This document shows, one piece after another, positions 24,301 to 37,400 of a stretch of 64,000 bases of DNA (position 1 is its first letter; every line of letters begins with the position of its first letter). The DNA is from Acanthosepion esculentum (taxonomy: Eukaryota; Mollusca; Cephalopoda; Sepiida; Sepiidae). A program made the translations under genes and the position numbers. The notes under the pieces are model-generated. The model had not been told where the DNA came from and did no database searches. It worked only from the letters and a program-made list of their open reading frames with translations. The DNA is taken from NCBI GenBank assembly GCA_964036315.1, contig OZ038485.1, positions 73,094,824-73,158,823 of the forward strand, read 5' to 3'.

Positions 24301-27300
24301 GCTTTCTAAAGATTTCAATAAGTAAATCAATTTTACACGCAACCCTGTTTAAGGTTGAAAAACAAGCCAAAACAGCTTGCTTTTACACCTAAAATTCAAT
24401 ATTTTTCAAAACTTTGTAAAACTTAAAATTTGCAATATAACTTTGTGAAAACTGTTGAAACTTGTTGAAATCAATAGTTTTCGATCGATAACATATCGAT
24501 TTTCAATAATTTTATTGGTTTTCTAGAGATTTCAATAAGTAAATCAATTTTACACGCAACCGTGTTTAAGGTTGAAAAACAAGCCAAAACAGCTTGCTTT
24601 TACACCTAAAATTCAATATTTTTCAAAACTTTGTAAAACTTAAAATTTGCAATATAACTTTGTGAAAACTGTTGAAAATTGTTGAAATCAATAGTTTTCG
24701 ATCGATAACATATCGATTTTCAATAATTTTATTGGTTTTCTAAAGATTTCAATAAGTAAATCAATTTTACACGCAACCGTGTTTAACGTTGAAAAACAAG
24801 CCAAAACAGCTTGCTTTTACACCTAAAATTCAATATTTTTCAAAACTTTGTAAAACTTAAAATTTGCAATATAACTTTGTGCAAACTGTTGAAACTTGTT
24901 GAAATCAATAGCTTTCGATCGATAACATATCGATTTTCAATAATTTTATTGGTTTTCTAAAGATTTCAATAAGTAAATCAATTTTACACGCAACCGTGTT
25001 TAAGGTTGAAAAACAAGCCAAAACAGCTTGCTTTTACACCTAAAATTCAATATTTTTCAAAACTTTGTAAAACTTAAAATTTGCAATATAACTTTGTGAA
25101 AACTGTTGAAAATTGTTGAAATCAATAGTTTTCGATCGATAACATATCGATTTTCAATAATTTTATTGGTTTTCTAAAGATTTCAATAAGTAAATCAATT
25201 TTTCATACTGCAGTGTTTAACGTTGAAAAAGAAGCCAAAACAGCTTCCTTTTACACCTAAAATTCAATATTTTTCAAAACTTTGTAAAACTTAAAATTTG
25301 CAATATAACTTTGTGAAAACTGTTGAAACTTGTTGAAATCAATAGTTTTGGATCGATAACATATCGATTTTCAATAATTTTATTGGTTTTCTAAAGATTT
25401 CAATAAGTAAATCAATTTTACACGCAACCGTGTTTAAGGTTGAAAAACAAGCCAAAACAGCTTGCTTTTACACCTAAAATTCAATATTTTTCAAAACTTT
25501 GTAAAACTTAAAATTTGCAATATAACTTTGTGAAAACTGTTGAAAATTGTTGAAATCAATAGTTTTCGATCGATAACATATCGATTTTCAATAATTTTAT
25601 TGGTTTTCTAAAGATTTCAATAAGTAAATCAATTTTACACGCAACCGTGTTTAACGTTGAAAAACAAGCCAAAACAGCTTTCTTTTACACCTAAAATTCA
25701 ATATTTTTCAAAACTTTGTAAAACTTAAAATTTGCAATATAACTTTGTGAAAACTGTTGAAACTTGTTGAAATCAATAGTTTTCGATCGATAACATATAG
25801 ATTTTCAATAATTTCATTGGTTTTCTAATGATTTCAATAAGTAAATCAATTTTACACGCAACCGTGTTTAACGTTGAAAAACAAGCCAAAACAGCTTGCT
25901 TTTACACCTAAAATTCAATATTTTTCAAAACTTTGTAAAACTTAAAATTTGCAATATAACTTTGTGAAAACTGTTGAAACTTGTTGAAATCAATAGTTTT
26001 CGATCGATAACATATCGATTTTCAATAATTTTATTGGTTTTCTAGAGATTTCAATAAGTAAATCAATTTTACACGCAACCGTGTTTAAGGTTGAAAAACA
26101 AGCCAAAACAGCTTGCTTTTACACCTAAAATTCAATATTTTTCAAAACTTTGTAAAACTTAAAATTTGCAATATAACTTTGTGAAAACTGTTGAAAATTG
26201 TTGAAATCAATAGTTTTCGATCGATAACATATCGATTTTCAATAATTTTATTGGTTTTCTAAAGATTTCAATAAGTAAATCAATTTTACACGCAACCGTG
26301 TTTAACGTTGAAAAACAAGCCAAAACAGCTTGCTTTTACACCTAAAATTCAATATTTTTCAAAACTTTGTAAAACTTAAAATTTGCAATATAACTTTGTG
26401 CAAACTGTTGAAACTTGTTGAAATCAATAGCTTTCGATCGATAACATATCGATTTTCAATAATTTTATTGGTTTTCTAAAGATTTCAATAAGTAAATCAA
26501 TTTTACACGCAACCGTGTTTAAGGTTGAAAAACAAGCCAAAACAGCTTGCTTTTACACCTAAAATTCAATATTTTTCAAAACTTTGTAAAACTTAAAATT
26601 TGCAATATAACTTTGTGAAAACTGTTGAAAATTGTTGAAATCAATAGTTTTCGATCGATAACATATCGATTTTCAATAATTTTATTGGTTTTCTAAAGAT
26701 TTCAATAAGTAAATCAATTTTTCATACTGCAGTGTTTAACGTTGAAAAAGAAGCCAAAACAGCTTCCTTTTACACCTAAAATTCAATATTTTTCAAAACT
26801 TTGTAAAACTTAAAATTTGCAATATAACTTTGTGAAAACTGTTGAAACTTGTTGAAATCAATAGTTTTGGATCGATAACATATCGATTTTCAATAATTTT
26901 ATTGGTTTTCTAAAGATTTCAATAAGTAAATCAATTTTACACGCAACCGTGTTTAAGGTTGAAAAACAAGCCAAAACAGCTTGCTTTTACACCTAAAATT
27001 CAATATTTTTCAAAACTTTGTAAAACTTAAAATTTGCAATATAACTTTGTGAAAACTGTTGAAAATTGTTGAAATCAATAGTTTTCGATCGATAACATAT
27101 CGATTTTCAATAATTTTATTGGTTTTCTAAAGATTTCAATAAGTAAATCAATTTTACACGCAACCGTGTTTAACGTTGAAAAACAAGCCAAAACAGCTTG
27201 CTTTTACACCTAAAATTCAATATTTTTCAAAACTTTGTAAAACTTAAAATTTGCAATATAACTTTGTGAAAACTGTTGAAAATTGTTGAAATCAATAGTT

Positions 27301-27338
27301 TTCGATCGATAACATATCGATTTTCAATAATTTTATTG
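24301..27338 (+). repeat. 7-monomer duplication region with the GAAGC/GCTTC monomer
   Basis: Monomers 24518 (ctagag), 24735 (tgtgcaaac, agctttcg), 24952, 25169 (catactgcag, aagaagcc, gcttcc) and 25386 are repeated as 26037, 26254, 26471, 26688 and 26905, an offset of exactly 1519 bp. Between them lie 25603 (gctttctttt, atatagat) and 25820 (ctaatg joined to A-type acacgcaacc). The first monomer, 24301, has private changes (ggctttctaaag, aaccctgttt). Confidence 0.83.
25207..25247. repeat. Variant monomer core: ACTGCAGT palindrome and GAAGC/GCTTC hairpin
   Basis: In the monomer at 25169 the usual acacgcaaccgtg is replaced by catactgcagtg, which creates the 8-bp palindrome ACTGCAGT (25207-25214). 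Hairpin 2 has both arms changed: GAAGC at 25231-25235 and GCTTC at 25243-25247. The same core occurs in monomers at 26688, 29075, 33632, 41009 and 48820. With catacagcag in place of catactgcag, it also occurs at 51858, 54896 and 62056. I saw CTGCAG in only the first six of these in the whole window. Confidence 0.85.
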
Positions 27339-27555
27339 GTTTTCTAAAGTTTTCAATAAGTAAATCAATTTTACACGCAACCGTGTTTAACGTTGAAAAA
27401 CAAGCCAAAACAGCTTGCTTTTACACCTAAAATTCAATATTTTTCAAAACTTTGTAAAACTTAAAATTTGCAATATAACTTTGTGAAAACTGTTGAAACT
27501 TGTTGAAATCAATAGTTTTCGATCGATAACATATAGATTTTCAATAATTTCATTG

Positions 27556-29942
27556 GTTTTTTAATGATTTCAATAAGTAAATCAATTTTACAAACAAAAG
27601 TGTTTAAGGTTGAAAAACCAGCCAAAACAGCTTGCTTTTACACCTAAAATTCAATATTTTTCAAAACTTTGTAAAACTTAAAATTTGCAATATGACTTTG
27701 TGAAATCTGTTGAAACTTGTTGAACTCAATAGTTTTCGATCGATAACATATCGATTTTCAATAATTTTATTGGTTTTCTAAAGATTTCAATAAGTAAATC
27801 AATTTTACACGCAACCGTGTTTAAGGTTGAAAAACAAGCCAAAACAGCTTGCTTTTACACCTAAAATTCAATATTTTTCAAAACTTTGTAAAACTTAAAA
27901 TTTGCAATATAACTTTGTGAAAACTGTTGAAACTTGTTGAAATCAATAGTTTTGGATCGATAACATATCGATTTTCAATAATTTTATTGGTTTTCTAAAG
28001 ATTTCAATAAGTAAATCAATTTTACACGCAACCGTGTTTAACGTTGAAAAACAAGCCAAAACAGCTTGCTTTTACACCTAAAATTCAATATTTTTCAAAA
28101 CTTTGTAAAACTTAAAATTTGCAATATAACTTTGTGAAAACTGTTGAAAATTGTTGAAATCAATAGTTTTCGATCGATAACATATCGATTTTCAATAATT
28201 TTATTGGTTTTCTAAAGATTTCAATAAGTAAATCAATTTTACACGCAACCGTGTTTAACGTTGAAAAACAAGCCAAAACAGCTTTCTTTTACACCTAAAA
28301 TTCAATATTTTTCAAAACTTTGTAAAACTTAAAATTTGCAATATAACTTTGTGAAAACTGTTGAAACTTGTTGAAATCAATAGTTTTCGATCGATAACAT
28401 ATCGATTTTCAATAATTTTATTGGTTTTCTAAAGATTTCAATAAGTAAATCAATTTTACAAACAACAGTGTTTAAGGTTGAAAAACCAGCCAAAACAGCT
28501 TGCTTTTACACCTAAAATTCAATATTTTTCAAAACTTTGTAAAACTTAAAATTTGCAATATAACTTTGTGAAAACTGTTGAAACTTGTTGAAATCAATAG
28601 TTTTCGATCGATAACATATCGATTTTCAATAATTTCATTGGTTTTCTAAAGATTTCAATAAGTAAATCAATTTTACACGCAACCGTGTTTAACGTTGAAA
28701 AACAAGCCAAAACAGCTTGCTTTTACACCTAAAATTCAATATTTTTCAAAACTTTGTAAAACTTAAAATTTGCAATATAACTTTGTGCAAACTGTTGAAA
28801 CTTGTTGAAATCAATAGCTTTCGATCGATAACATATCGATTTTCAATAATTTTATTGGTTTTCTAAAGATTTCAATAAGTAAATCAATTTTACACGCAAC
28901 CGTGTTTAAGGTTGAAAAACAAGCCAAAACAGCTTGCTTTTACACCTAAAATTCAATATTTTTCAAAACTTTGTAAAACTTAAAATTTGCAATATAACTT
29001 TGTGAAAACTGTTGAAAATTGTTGAAATCAATAGTTTTCGATCGATAACATATCGATTTTCAATAATTTTATTGGTTTTCTAAAGATTTCAATAAGTAAA
29101 TCAATTTTTCATACTGCAGTGTTTAACGTTGAAAAAGAAGCCAAAACAGCTTCCTTTTACACCTAAAATTCAATATTTTTCAAAACTTTGTAAAACTTAA
29201 AATTTGCAATATAACTTTGTGAAAACTGTTGAAACTTGTTGAAATCAATAGTTTTGGATCGATAACATATCGATTTTCAATAATTTTATTGGTTTTCTAA
29301 AGATTTCAATAAGTAAATCAATTTTACACGCAACCGTGTTTAAGGTTGAAAAACAAGCCAAAACAGCTTGCTTTTACACCTAAAATTCAATATTTTTCAA
29401 AACTTTGTAAAACTTAAAATTTGCAATATAACTTTGTGAAAACTGTTGAAAATTGTTGAAATCAATAGTTTTCGATCGATAACATATCGATTTTCAATAA
29501 TTTTATTGGTTTTCTAAAGATTTCAATAAGTAAATCAATTTTACACGCAACCGTGTTTAACGTTGAAAAACAAGCCAAAACAGCTTTCTTTTACACCTAA
29601 AATTCAATATTTTTCAAAACTTTGTAAAACTTAAAATTTGCAATATAACTTTGTGAAAACTGTTGAAACTTGTTGAAATCAATAGTTTTCGATCGATAAC
29701 ATATAGATTTTCAATAATTTCATTGGTTTTCTAATGATTTCAATAAGTAAATCAATTTTACACGCAACCGTGTTTAACGTTGAAAAACAAGCCAAAACAG
29801 CTTGCTTTTACACCTAAAATTCAATATTTTTCAAAACTTTGTAAAACTTAAAATTTGCAATATAACTTTGTGAAAACTGTTGAAACTTGTTGAAATCAAT
29901 AGTTTTCGATCGATAACATATCGATTTTCAATAATTTTATTG
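27556..29942 (+). repeat. Block beta, first copy (11 monomers)
   Basis: Ordered markers: ttttttaatg, acaaacaaaag, atatgac, gaactc (27556); ttttggatc (27773); gaaaattg (27990); gctttctttt (28207); aaccagcc with ttcattgg (28424); tgtgcaaac with agctttcg (28641); gaaaattg (28858); catactgcag (29075); gaaaattg (29292); gctttctttt with atatagat (29509); ctaatg with acacgcaacc (29726). Its first four monomers equal the tail of block alpha. The series recurs at 32113-34499, 39490-42310 (with two extra monomers) and 47301-49687. The monomer just before (27339) carries agttttcaataa. Confidence 0.85.
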
Positions 29943-31244
29943 GTTTTCTAAAGATTTCAATAAGTAAATCAATTTTACACGCAACCGTGTTTAACGTTGA
30001 AAAACAAGCCAAAACAGCTTGCTTTTACACCTAAAATTCAATATTTTTCAAAACTTTGTAAAACTTAAAATTTGCAATATAACTTTGTGAAAACTGTTGA
30101 AACTTGTTGAAATCAATAGTTTTGGATCGATAACATATCGATTTTCAATAATTTTATTGGTTTTCTAAAGATTTCAATAAGTAAATCAATTTTACACGCA
30201 ACCGTGTTTAAGGTTGAAAAACCAGCCAAAACAGCTTGCTTTTACACCTAAAATTCAATATTTTTCAAAACTTTGTAAAACTTAAAATTTGCAATATAAC
30301 TTTGTGAAAACTGTTGAAACTTGTTGAAATCAATAGTTTTCGATCGATAACATATCGATTTTCAATAATTTCATTGGTTTTCTAATGATTTCAATAAGTA
30401 AATCAATTTTACAAACAACAGTGTTTAAGGTTGAAAAACCAGCCAAAACAGCTTGCTTTTACACCTAAAATTCAATATTTTTCAAAACTTTGTAAAACTT
30501 AAAATTTGCAATATAACTTTGTGAAAACTGTTGAAACTTGTTGAAATCAATAATTTTCGATCGATAACATATCGATTTTCAATAATTTTATTGGTTTTCT
30601 AAAGATTTCAATAAGTAAATCAATTTTACACGCAACCGTGTTTAACGTTGAAAAACAAGCCAAAACAGCTTGCTTTTACACCTAAAATTCAATATTTTTC
30701 AAAACTTTGTAAAACTTAAAATTTGCAATATAACTTTGTGAAAACTGTTGAAACTTGTTGAAATCAATAGTTTTCGATCGATAACATATCGATTTTCAAT
30801 AATTTCATTGGTTTTCTAATGATTTCAATAAGTAAATCAATTTTACAAACAACAGTGTTTAAGGTTGAAAAACCAGCCAAAACAGCTTGCTTTTACACCT
30901 AAAATTCAATATTTTTCAAAACTTTGTAAAACTTAAAATTTGCAATATAACTTTGTGAAAACTGTTGAAACTTGTTGAAATCAATAATTTTCGATCGATA
31001 ACATATCGATTTTCAATAATTTTATTGGTTTTCTAAAGATTTCAATAAGTAAATCAATTTTACACGCAACCGTGTTTAACGTTGAAAAACAAGCCAAAAC
31101 AGCTTGCTTTTACACCTAAAATTCAATATTTTTCAAAACTTTGTAAAACTTAAAATTTGCAATATAACTTTGTGAAAACTGTTGAAACTTGTTGAAATCA
31201 ATAGTTTTCGATCGATAACATATCGATTTTCAATAATTTCATTG
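29943..31244 (+). repeat. Linker region with a dimer duplication
   Basis: Monomers 30377 (ctaatg, aaccagcc, ataattttcg) and 30594 (A type ending ttcattgg) are repeated as 30811 and 31028, a 434-bp offset. Monomers 29943 (ttttggatc) and 30160 (acacgcaacc with aaggtt and aaccagcc) precede them. The order 29943, 30160, 30377 reappears at 49688, 49905, 50122 and at 52726, 52943, 53160. Confidence 0.8.
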
Positions 31245-34200
31245 GTTTTCTAATGATTTCAATAAGTAAATCAATTTTACAAACAACAGTGTTTAAGGTT
31301 GAAAAACAAGCCAAAACAGCTTGCTTTTACACCTAAAATTCAATATTTTTCAAAACTTTGTAAAACTTAAAATTTGCAATATAACTTTGTGAAATCTGTT
31401 GAAACTTGTTGAAATCAATAGTTTTCGATCGATAACATATCGATTTTCAATAATTTTATTGGTTTTCTAAAGATTTCAATAAGTAAATCAATTTTACACG
31501 CAACCGTGTTTAACGTTGAAAAACAAGCCAAAACAGCTTGCTTTTACACCTAAAATTCAATATTTTTCAAAACTTTGTAAAACTTAAAATTTGCAATATA
31601 ACTTTGTGAAAACTGTTGAAACTTGTTGAAATCAATAGTTTTGGATCGATAACATATCGATTTTCAATAATTTTATTGGTTTTCTAAAGATTTCAATAAG
31701 TAAATCAATTTTACACGCAACCGTTTTTAACGTTGAAAAACAAGCCAAAACAGCTTGCTTTTACACCTAAAATTCAATATTTTTCAAAAATTTGTAAAAC
31801 TTAAAATTTGCAATATAACTTTGTGAAATCTCTTGAAACTTGTTGAAATCAATAGTTTTCGATCGATAACATATCGATTTTCAATAATTTTATTGGTTTT
31901 CTAAAGATTTCAATAAGTAAATAAATTTTACACGCAACCGTGTTTAACGTTGAAAAACAAGCCAAAACAGCTTGCTTTTACACCTAAAATTCAATATTTT
32001 TCAAAACTTTGTAAAACTTAAAATTTGCAATATAACTTTGTGAAAACTGTTGAAACTTGTTGAAATCAATAGTTTTCGATCGATAACATATAGATTTTCA
32101 ATAATTTCATTGGTTTTTTAATGATTTCAATAAGTAAATCAATTTTACAAACAAAAGTGTTTAAGGTTGAAAAACCAGCCAAAACAGCTTGCTTTTACAC
32201 CTAAAATTCAATATTTTTCAAAACTTTGTAAAACTTAAAATTTGCAATATGACTTTGTGAAATCTGTTGAAACTTGTTGAACTCAATAGTTTTCGATCGA
32301 TAACATATCGATTTTCAATAATTTTATTGGTTTTCTAAAGATTTCAATAAGTAAATCAATTTTACACGCAACCGTGTTTAAGGTTGAAAAACAAGCCAAA
32401 ACAGCTTGCTTTTACACCTAAAATTCAATATTTTTCAAAACTTTGTAAAACTTAAAATTTGCAATATAACTTTGTGAAAACTGTTGAAACTTGTTGAAAT
32501 CAATAGTTTTGGATCGATAACATATCGATTTTCAATAATTTTATTGGTTTTCTAAAGATTTCAATAAGTAAATCAATTTTACACGCAACCGTGTTTAACG
32601 TTGAAAAACAAGCCAAAACAGCTTGCTTTTACACCTAAAATTCAATATTTTTCAAAACTTTGTAAAACTTAAAATTTGCAATATAACTTTGTGAAAACTG
32701 TTGAAAATTGTTGAAATCAATAGTTTTCGATCGATAACATATCGATTTTCAATAATTTTATTGGTTTTCTAAAGATTTCAATAAGTAAATCAATTTTACA
32801 CGCAACCGTGTTTAACGTTGAAAAACAAGCCAAAACAGCTTTCTTTTACACCTAAAATTCAATATTTTTCAAAACTTTGTAAAACTTAAAATTTGCAATA
32901 TAACTTTGTGAAAACTGTTGAAACTTGTTGAAATCAATAGTTTTCGATCGATAACATATCGATTTTCAATAATTTTATTGGTTTTCTAAAGATTTCAATA
33001 AGTAAATCAATTTTACAAACAACAGTGTTTAAGGTTGAAAAACCAGCCAAAACAGCTTGCTTTTACACCTAAAATTCAATATTTTTCAAAACTTTGTAAA
33101 ACTTAAAATTTGCAATATAACTTTGTGAAAACTGTTGAAACTTGTTGAAATCAATAGTTTTCGATCGATAACATATCGATTTTCAATAATTTCATTGGTT
33201 TTCTAAAGATTTCAATAAGTAAATCAATTTTACACGCAACCGTGTTTAACGTTGAAAAACAAGCCAAAACAGCTTGCTTTTACACCTAAAATTCAATATT
33301 TTTCAAAACTTTGTAAAACTTAAAATTTGCAATATAACTTTGTGCAAACTGTTGAAACTTGTTGAAATCAATAGCTTTCGATCGATAACATATCGATTTT
33401 CAATAATTTTATTGGTTTTCTAAAGATTTCAATAAGTAAATCAATTTTACACGCAACCGTGTTTAAGGTTGAAAAACAAGCCAAAACAGCTTGCTTTTAC
33501 ACCTAAAATTCAATATTTTTCAAAACTTTGTAAAACTTAAAATTTGCAATATAACTTTGTGAAAACTGTTGAAAATTGTTGAAATCAATAGTTTTCGATC
33601 GATAACATATCGATTTTCAATAATTTTATTGGTTTTCTAAAGATTTCAATAAGTAAATCAATTTTTCATACTGCAGTGTTTAACGTTGAAAAAGAAGCCA
33701 AAACAGCTTCCTTTTACACCTAAAATTCAATATTTTTCAAAACTTTGTAAAACTTAAAATTTGCAATATAACTTTGTGAAAACTGTTGAAACTTGTTGAA
33801 ATCAATAGTTTTGGATCGATAACATATCGATTTTCAATAATTTTATTGGTTTTCTAAAGATTTCAATAAGTAAATCAATTTTACACGCAACCGTGTTTAA
33901 GGTTGAAAAACAAGCCAAAACAGCTTGCTTTTACACCTAAAATTCAATATTTTTCAAAACTTTGTAAAACTTAAAATTTGCAATATAACTTTGTGAAAAC
34001 TGTTGAAAATTGTTGAAATCAATAGTTTTCGATCGATAACATATCGATTTTCAATAATTTTATTGGTTTTCTAAAGATTTCAATAAGTAAATCAATTTTA
34101 CACGCAACCGTGTTTAACGTTGAAAAACAAGCCAAAACAGCTTTCTTTTACACCTAAAATTCAATATTTTTCAAAACTTTGTAAAACTTAAAATTTGCAA

Positions 34201-34499
34201 TATAACTTTGTGAAAACTGTTGAAACTTGTTGAAATCAATAGTTTTCGATCGATAACATATAGATTTTCAATAATTTCATTGGTTTTCTAATGATTTCAA
34301 TAAGTAAATCAATTTTACACGCAACCGTGTTTAACGTTGAAAAACAAGCCAAAACAGCTTGCTTTTACACCTAAAATTCAATATTTTTCAAAACTTTGTA
34401 AAACTTAAAATTTGCAATATAACTTTGTGAAAACTGTTGAAACTTGTTGAAATCAATAGTTTTCGATCGATAACATATCGATTTTCAATAATTTTATTG
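31245..34499 (+). repeat. Alpha tail joined to block beta (15 monomers)
   Basis: Monomers 31245-32980 repeat the last eight of block alpha, including ccgttttt (31679), aaataaatttt (31896) and atatgac (32113). Block beta then continues through aaccagcc (32981), tgtgcaaac (33198), catactgcag (33632), atatagat (34066) and ctaatg with acacgcaacc (34283). The beta part lies exactly 4557 bp (21 monomers) after the first beta copy. Confidence 0.83.
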
Positions 34500-37400
34500 G
34501 TTTTCTAAAGATTTCAATAAGTAAATCAATTTTACACGCAACCGTGTTTAACGTTGAAAAACAAGCCAAAACAGCTTGCTTTTACACATAAAATTCAATA
34601 TTTTTCAAAACTTTGTAAAACTTAAAATTTGCAAGATAACTTTGTGAAAACTGTTGAAACTTGTTGAAATCAATAGTTTTCGATCGATAACATATCGATT
34701 TTCAATAATTTTATTGGTTTTCTAGAGATTTCAATAAGTAAATCAATTTTACACGCAACCGTGTTTAAGGTTGAAAAACAAGCCAAAACAGCTTGCTTTT
34801 ACACCTAAAATTCAATATTTTTCAAAACTTTGTAAAACTTAAAATTTGCAATATAACTTTGTGAAAACTGTTGAAACTTGTTGAAATCAATAGTTTTCGA
34901 TCGATAACATATCGATTTTCAATAATTTTATTGGTTTTCTAAAGATTTCAATAAGTAAATCAATTTTACACGCAACCGTGTTTAAGGTTGAAAAACAAGC
35001 CAAAACAGCTTGCTTTTACACCTAAAATTCAATATTTTTCAAAACTTTGTAAAACTTAAAATTTGCAATATAACTTTGTGAAAACTGTTGAAACTTGTTG
35101 AAATCAATAGTTTTCGATCGATAACATATCGATTTTCAATAATTTTATTGGTTTTCTAAAGATTTCAATAAGTAAATCAATTTTACACGCAACCGTGTTT
35201 AACGTTGAAAAACAAGCCAAAACAGCTTTCTTTTACACCTAAAATTCAATATTTTTCAAAACTTTGTAAAACTTAAAATTTGCAATATAACTTTGTGAAA
35301 ACTGTTGAAACTTGTTGAAATCAATAGTTTTCGATCGATAACATATCGATTTTCAATAATTTTATTGGTTTTCTAAAGATTTCAATAAGTAAATCAATTT
35401 TACACGCAACCGTGTTTAAGGTTGAAAAACAAGCCAAAACAGCTTGCTTTTACACCTAAAATTCAATATTTTTCAAAACTTTGTAAAACTTAAAATTTGC
35501 AATATAACTTTGTGAAAACTGTTGAAACTTGTTGAAATCAATAGTTTTGGATCGATAACATATCGATTTTCAATAATTTTATTGGTTTTCTAAAGATTTC
35601 AATAAGTAAATCAATTTTACACGCAACCGTGTTTAAGGTTGAAAAACAAGCCAAAACAGCTTGCTTTTACACATAAAATTCAATATTTTTCAAAACTTTG
35701 TAAAACTTAAAATTTGCAATATAACTTTGTGAAAACTGTTGAAAATTGTTGAAATCAATAGTTTTCGATCGATAACATATCGATTTTCAATAATTTTATT
35801 GGTTTTCTAAAGATTTATATAAGTAAATCAATTTTAAAAACAACAGTGTTTAACGTTGAAAAACAAGCCAAAACAGCTTGCTTTTACACCTAAAATTCAA
35901 TATTTTTCAAAACTTTGTAAAACTTAAAATTTGCAATATAACTTTGTGAAAACTGTTGAAAATTGTTGAAATCAATAGTTTTCGATCGATAACATATCGA
36001 TTTTCAATAATTTTATTGGTTTTCTAAAGATTTCAATAAGTAAATCAATTTTACAAACAACAGTGTTTAACGTTGAAAACCAGCCAAAACAGCTTGCTTT
36101 TACACCTAAAATTCAATATTTTTCAAAACTTTGTAAAACTTAAAATTTGCAATATAACTTTATGAAAACTGTTGAAACTTGTTGAAATCAATAGTTTTCG
36201 ATCGATAACATATAGATTTTCAATAATTTCATTGGTTTTTTAATGATTTCAATAAGTAAATCAATTTTACAAACAAAAGTGTTTAAGGTTGAAAAACCAG
36301 CCAAAACAGCTTGCTTTTACACCTAAAATTCAATATTTTTCAAAACTTTGTAAAACTTAAAATTTGCAATATAACTTTGTGAAATCTGTTGAAACTTGTT
36401 GAACTCAATAGTTTTCGATCGATAACATATCGATTTTCAATAATTTTATTGGTTTTCTAAAGATTTCAATAAGTAAATCAATTTTACACGCAACCGTGTT
36501 TAACGTTGAAAAACAAGCCAAAACAGCTTGCTTTTACACCTAAAATTCAATATTTTTCAAAACTTTGTAAAACTTAAAATTTGCAATATAACTTTGTGAA
36601 AACTGTTGAAACTTGTTGAAATCAATAGTTTTCGATCGATAACATATCGATTTTCAATAATTTCATTGGTTTTCTAATGATTTCAATAAGTAAATCAATT
36701 TTACAAACAACAGTGTTTAAGGTTGAAAAACAAGCCAAAACAGCTTGCTTTTACACCTAAAATTCAATATTTTTCAAAACTTTGTAAAACTTAAAATTTG
36801 CAATATAACTTTGTGAAATCTGTTGAAACTTGTTGAAATCAATAGTTTTCGATCGATAACATATCGATTTTCAATAATTTTATTGGTTTTCTAAAGATTT
36901 CAATAAGTAAATCAATTTTACACGCAACCGTGTTTAACGTTGAAAAACAAGCCAAAACAGCTTGCTTTTACACCTAAAATTCAATATTTTTCAAAACTTT
37001 GTAAAACTTAAAATTTGCAATATAACTTTGTGAAAACTGTTGAAACTTGTTGAAATCAATAGTTTTGGATCGATAACATATCGATTTTCAATAATTTTAT
37101 TGGTTTTCTAAAGATTTCAATAAGTAAATCAATTTTACACGCAACCGTTTTTAACGTTGAAAAACAAGCCAAAACAGCTTGCTTTTACACCTAAAATTCA
37201 ATATTTTTCAAAAATTTGTAAAACTTAAAATTTGCAATATAACTTTGTGAAATCTCTTGAAACTTGTTGAAATCAATAGTTTTCGATCGATAACATATCG
37301 ATTTTCAATAATTTTATTGGTTTTCTAAAGATTTCAATAAGTAAATAAATTTTACACGCAACCGTGTTTAACGTTGAAAAACAAGCCAAAACAGCTTGCT

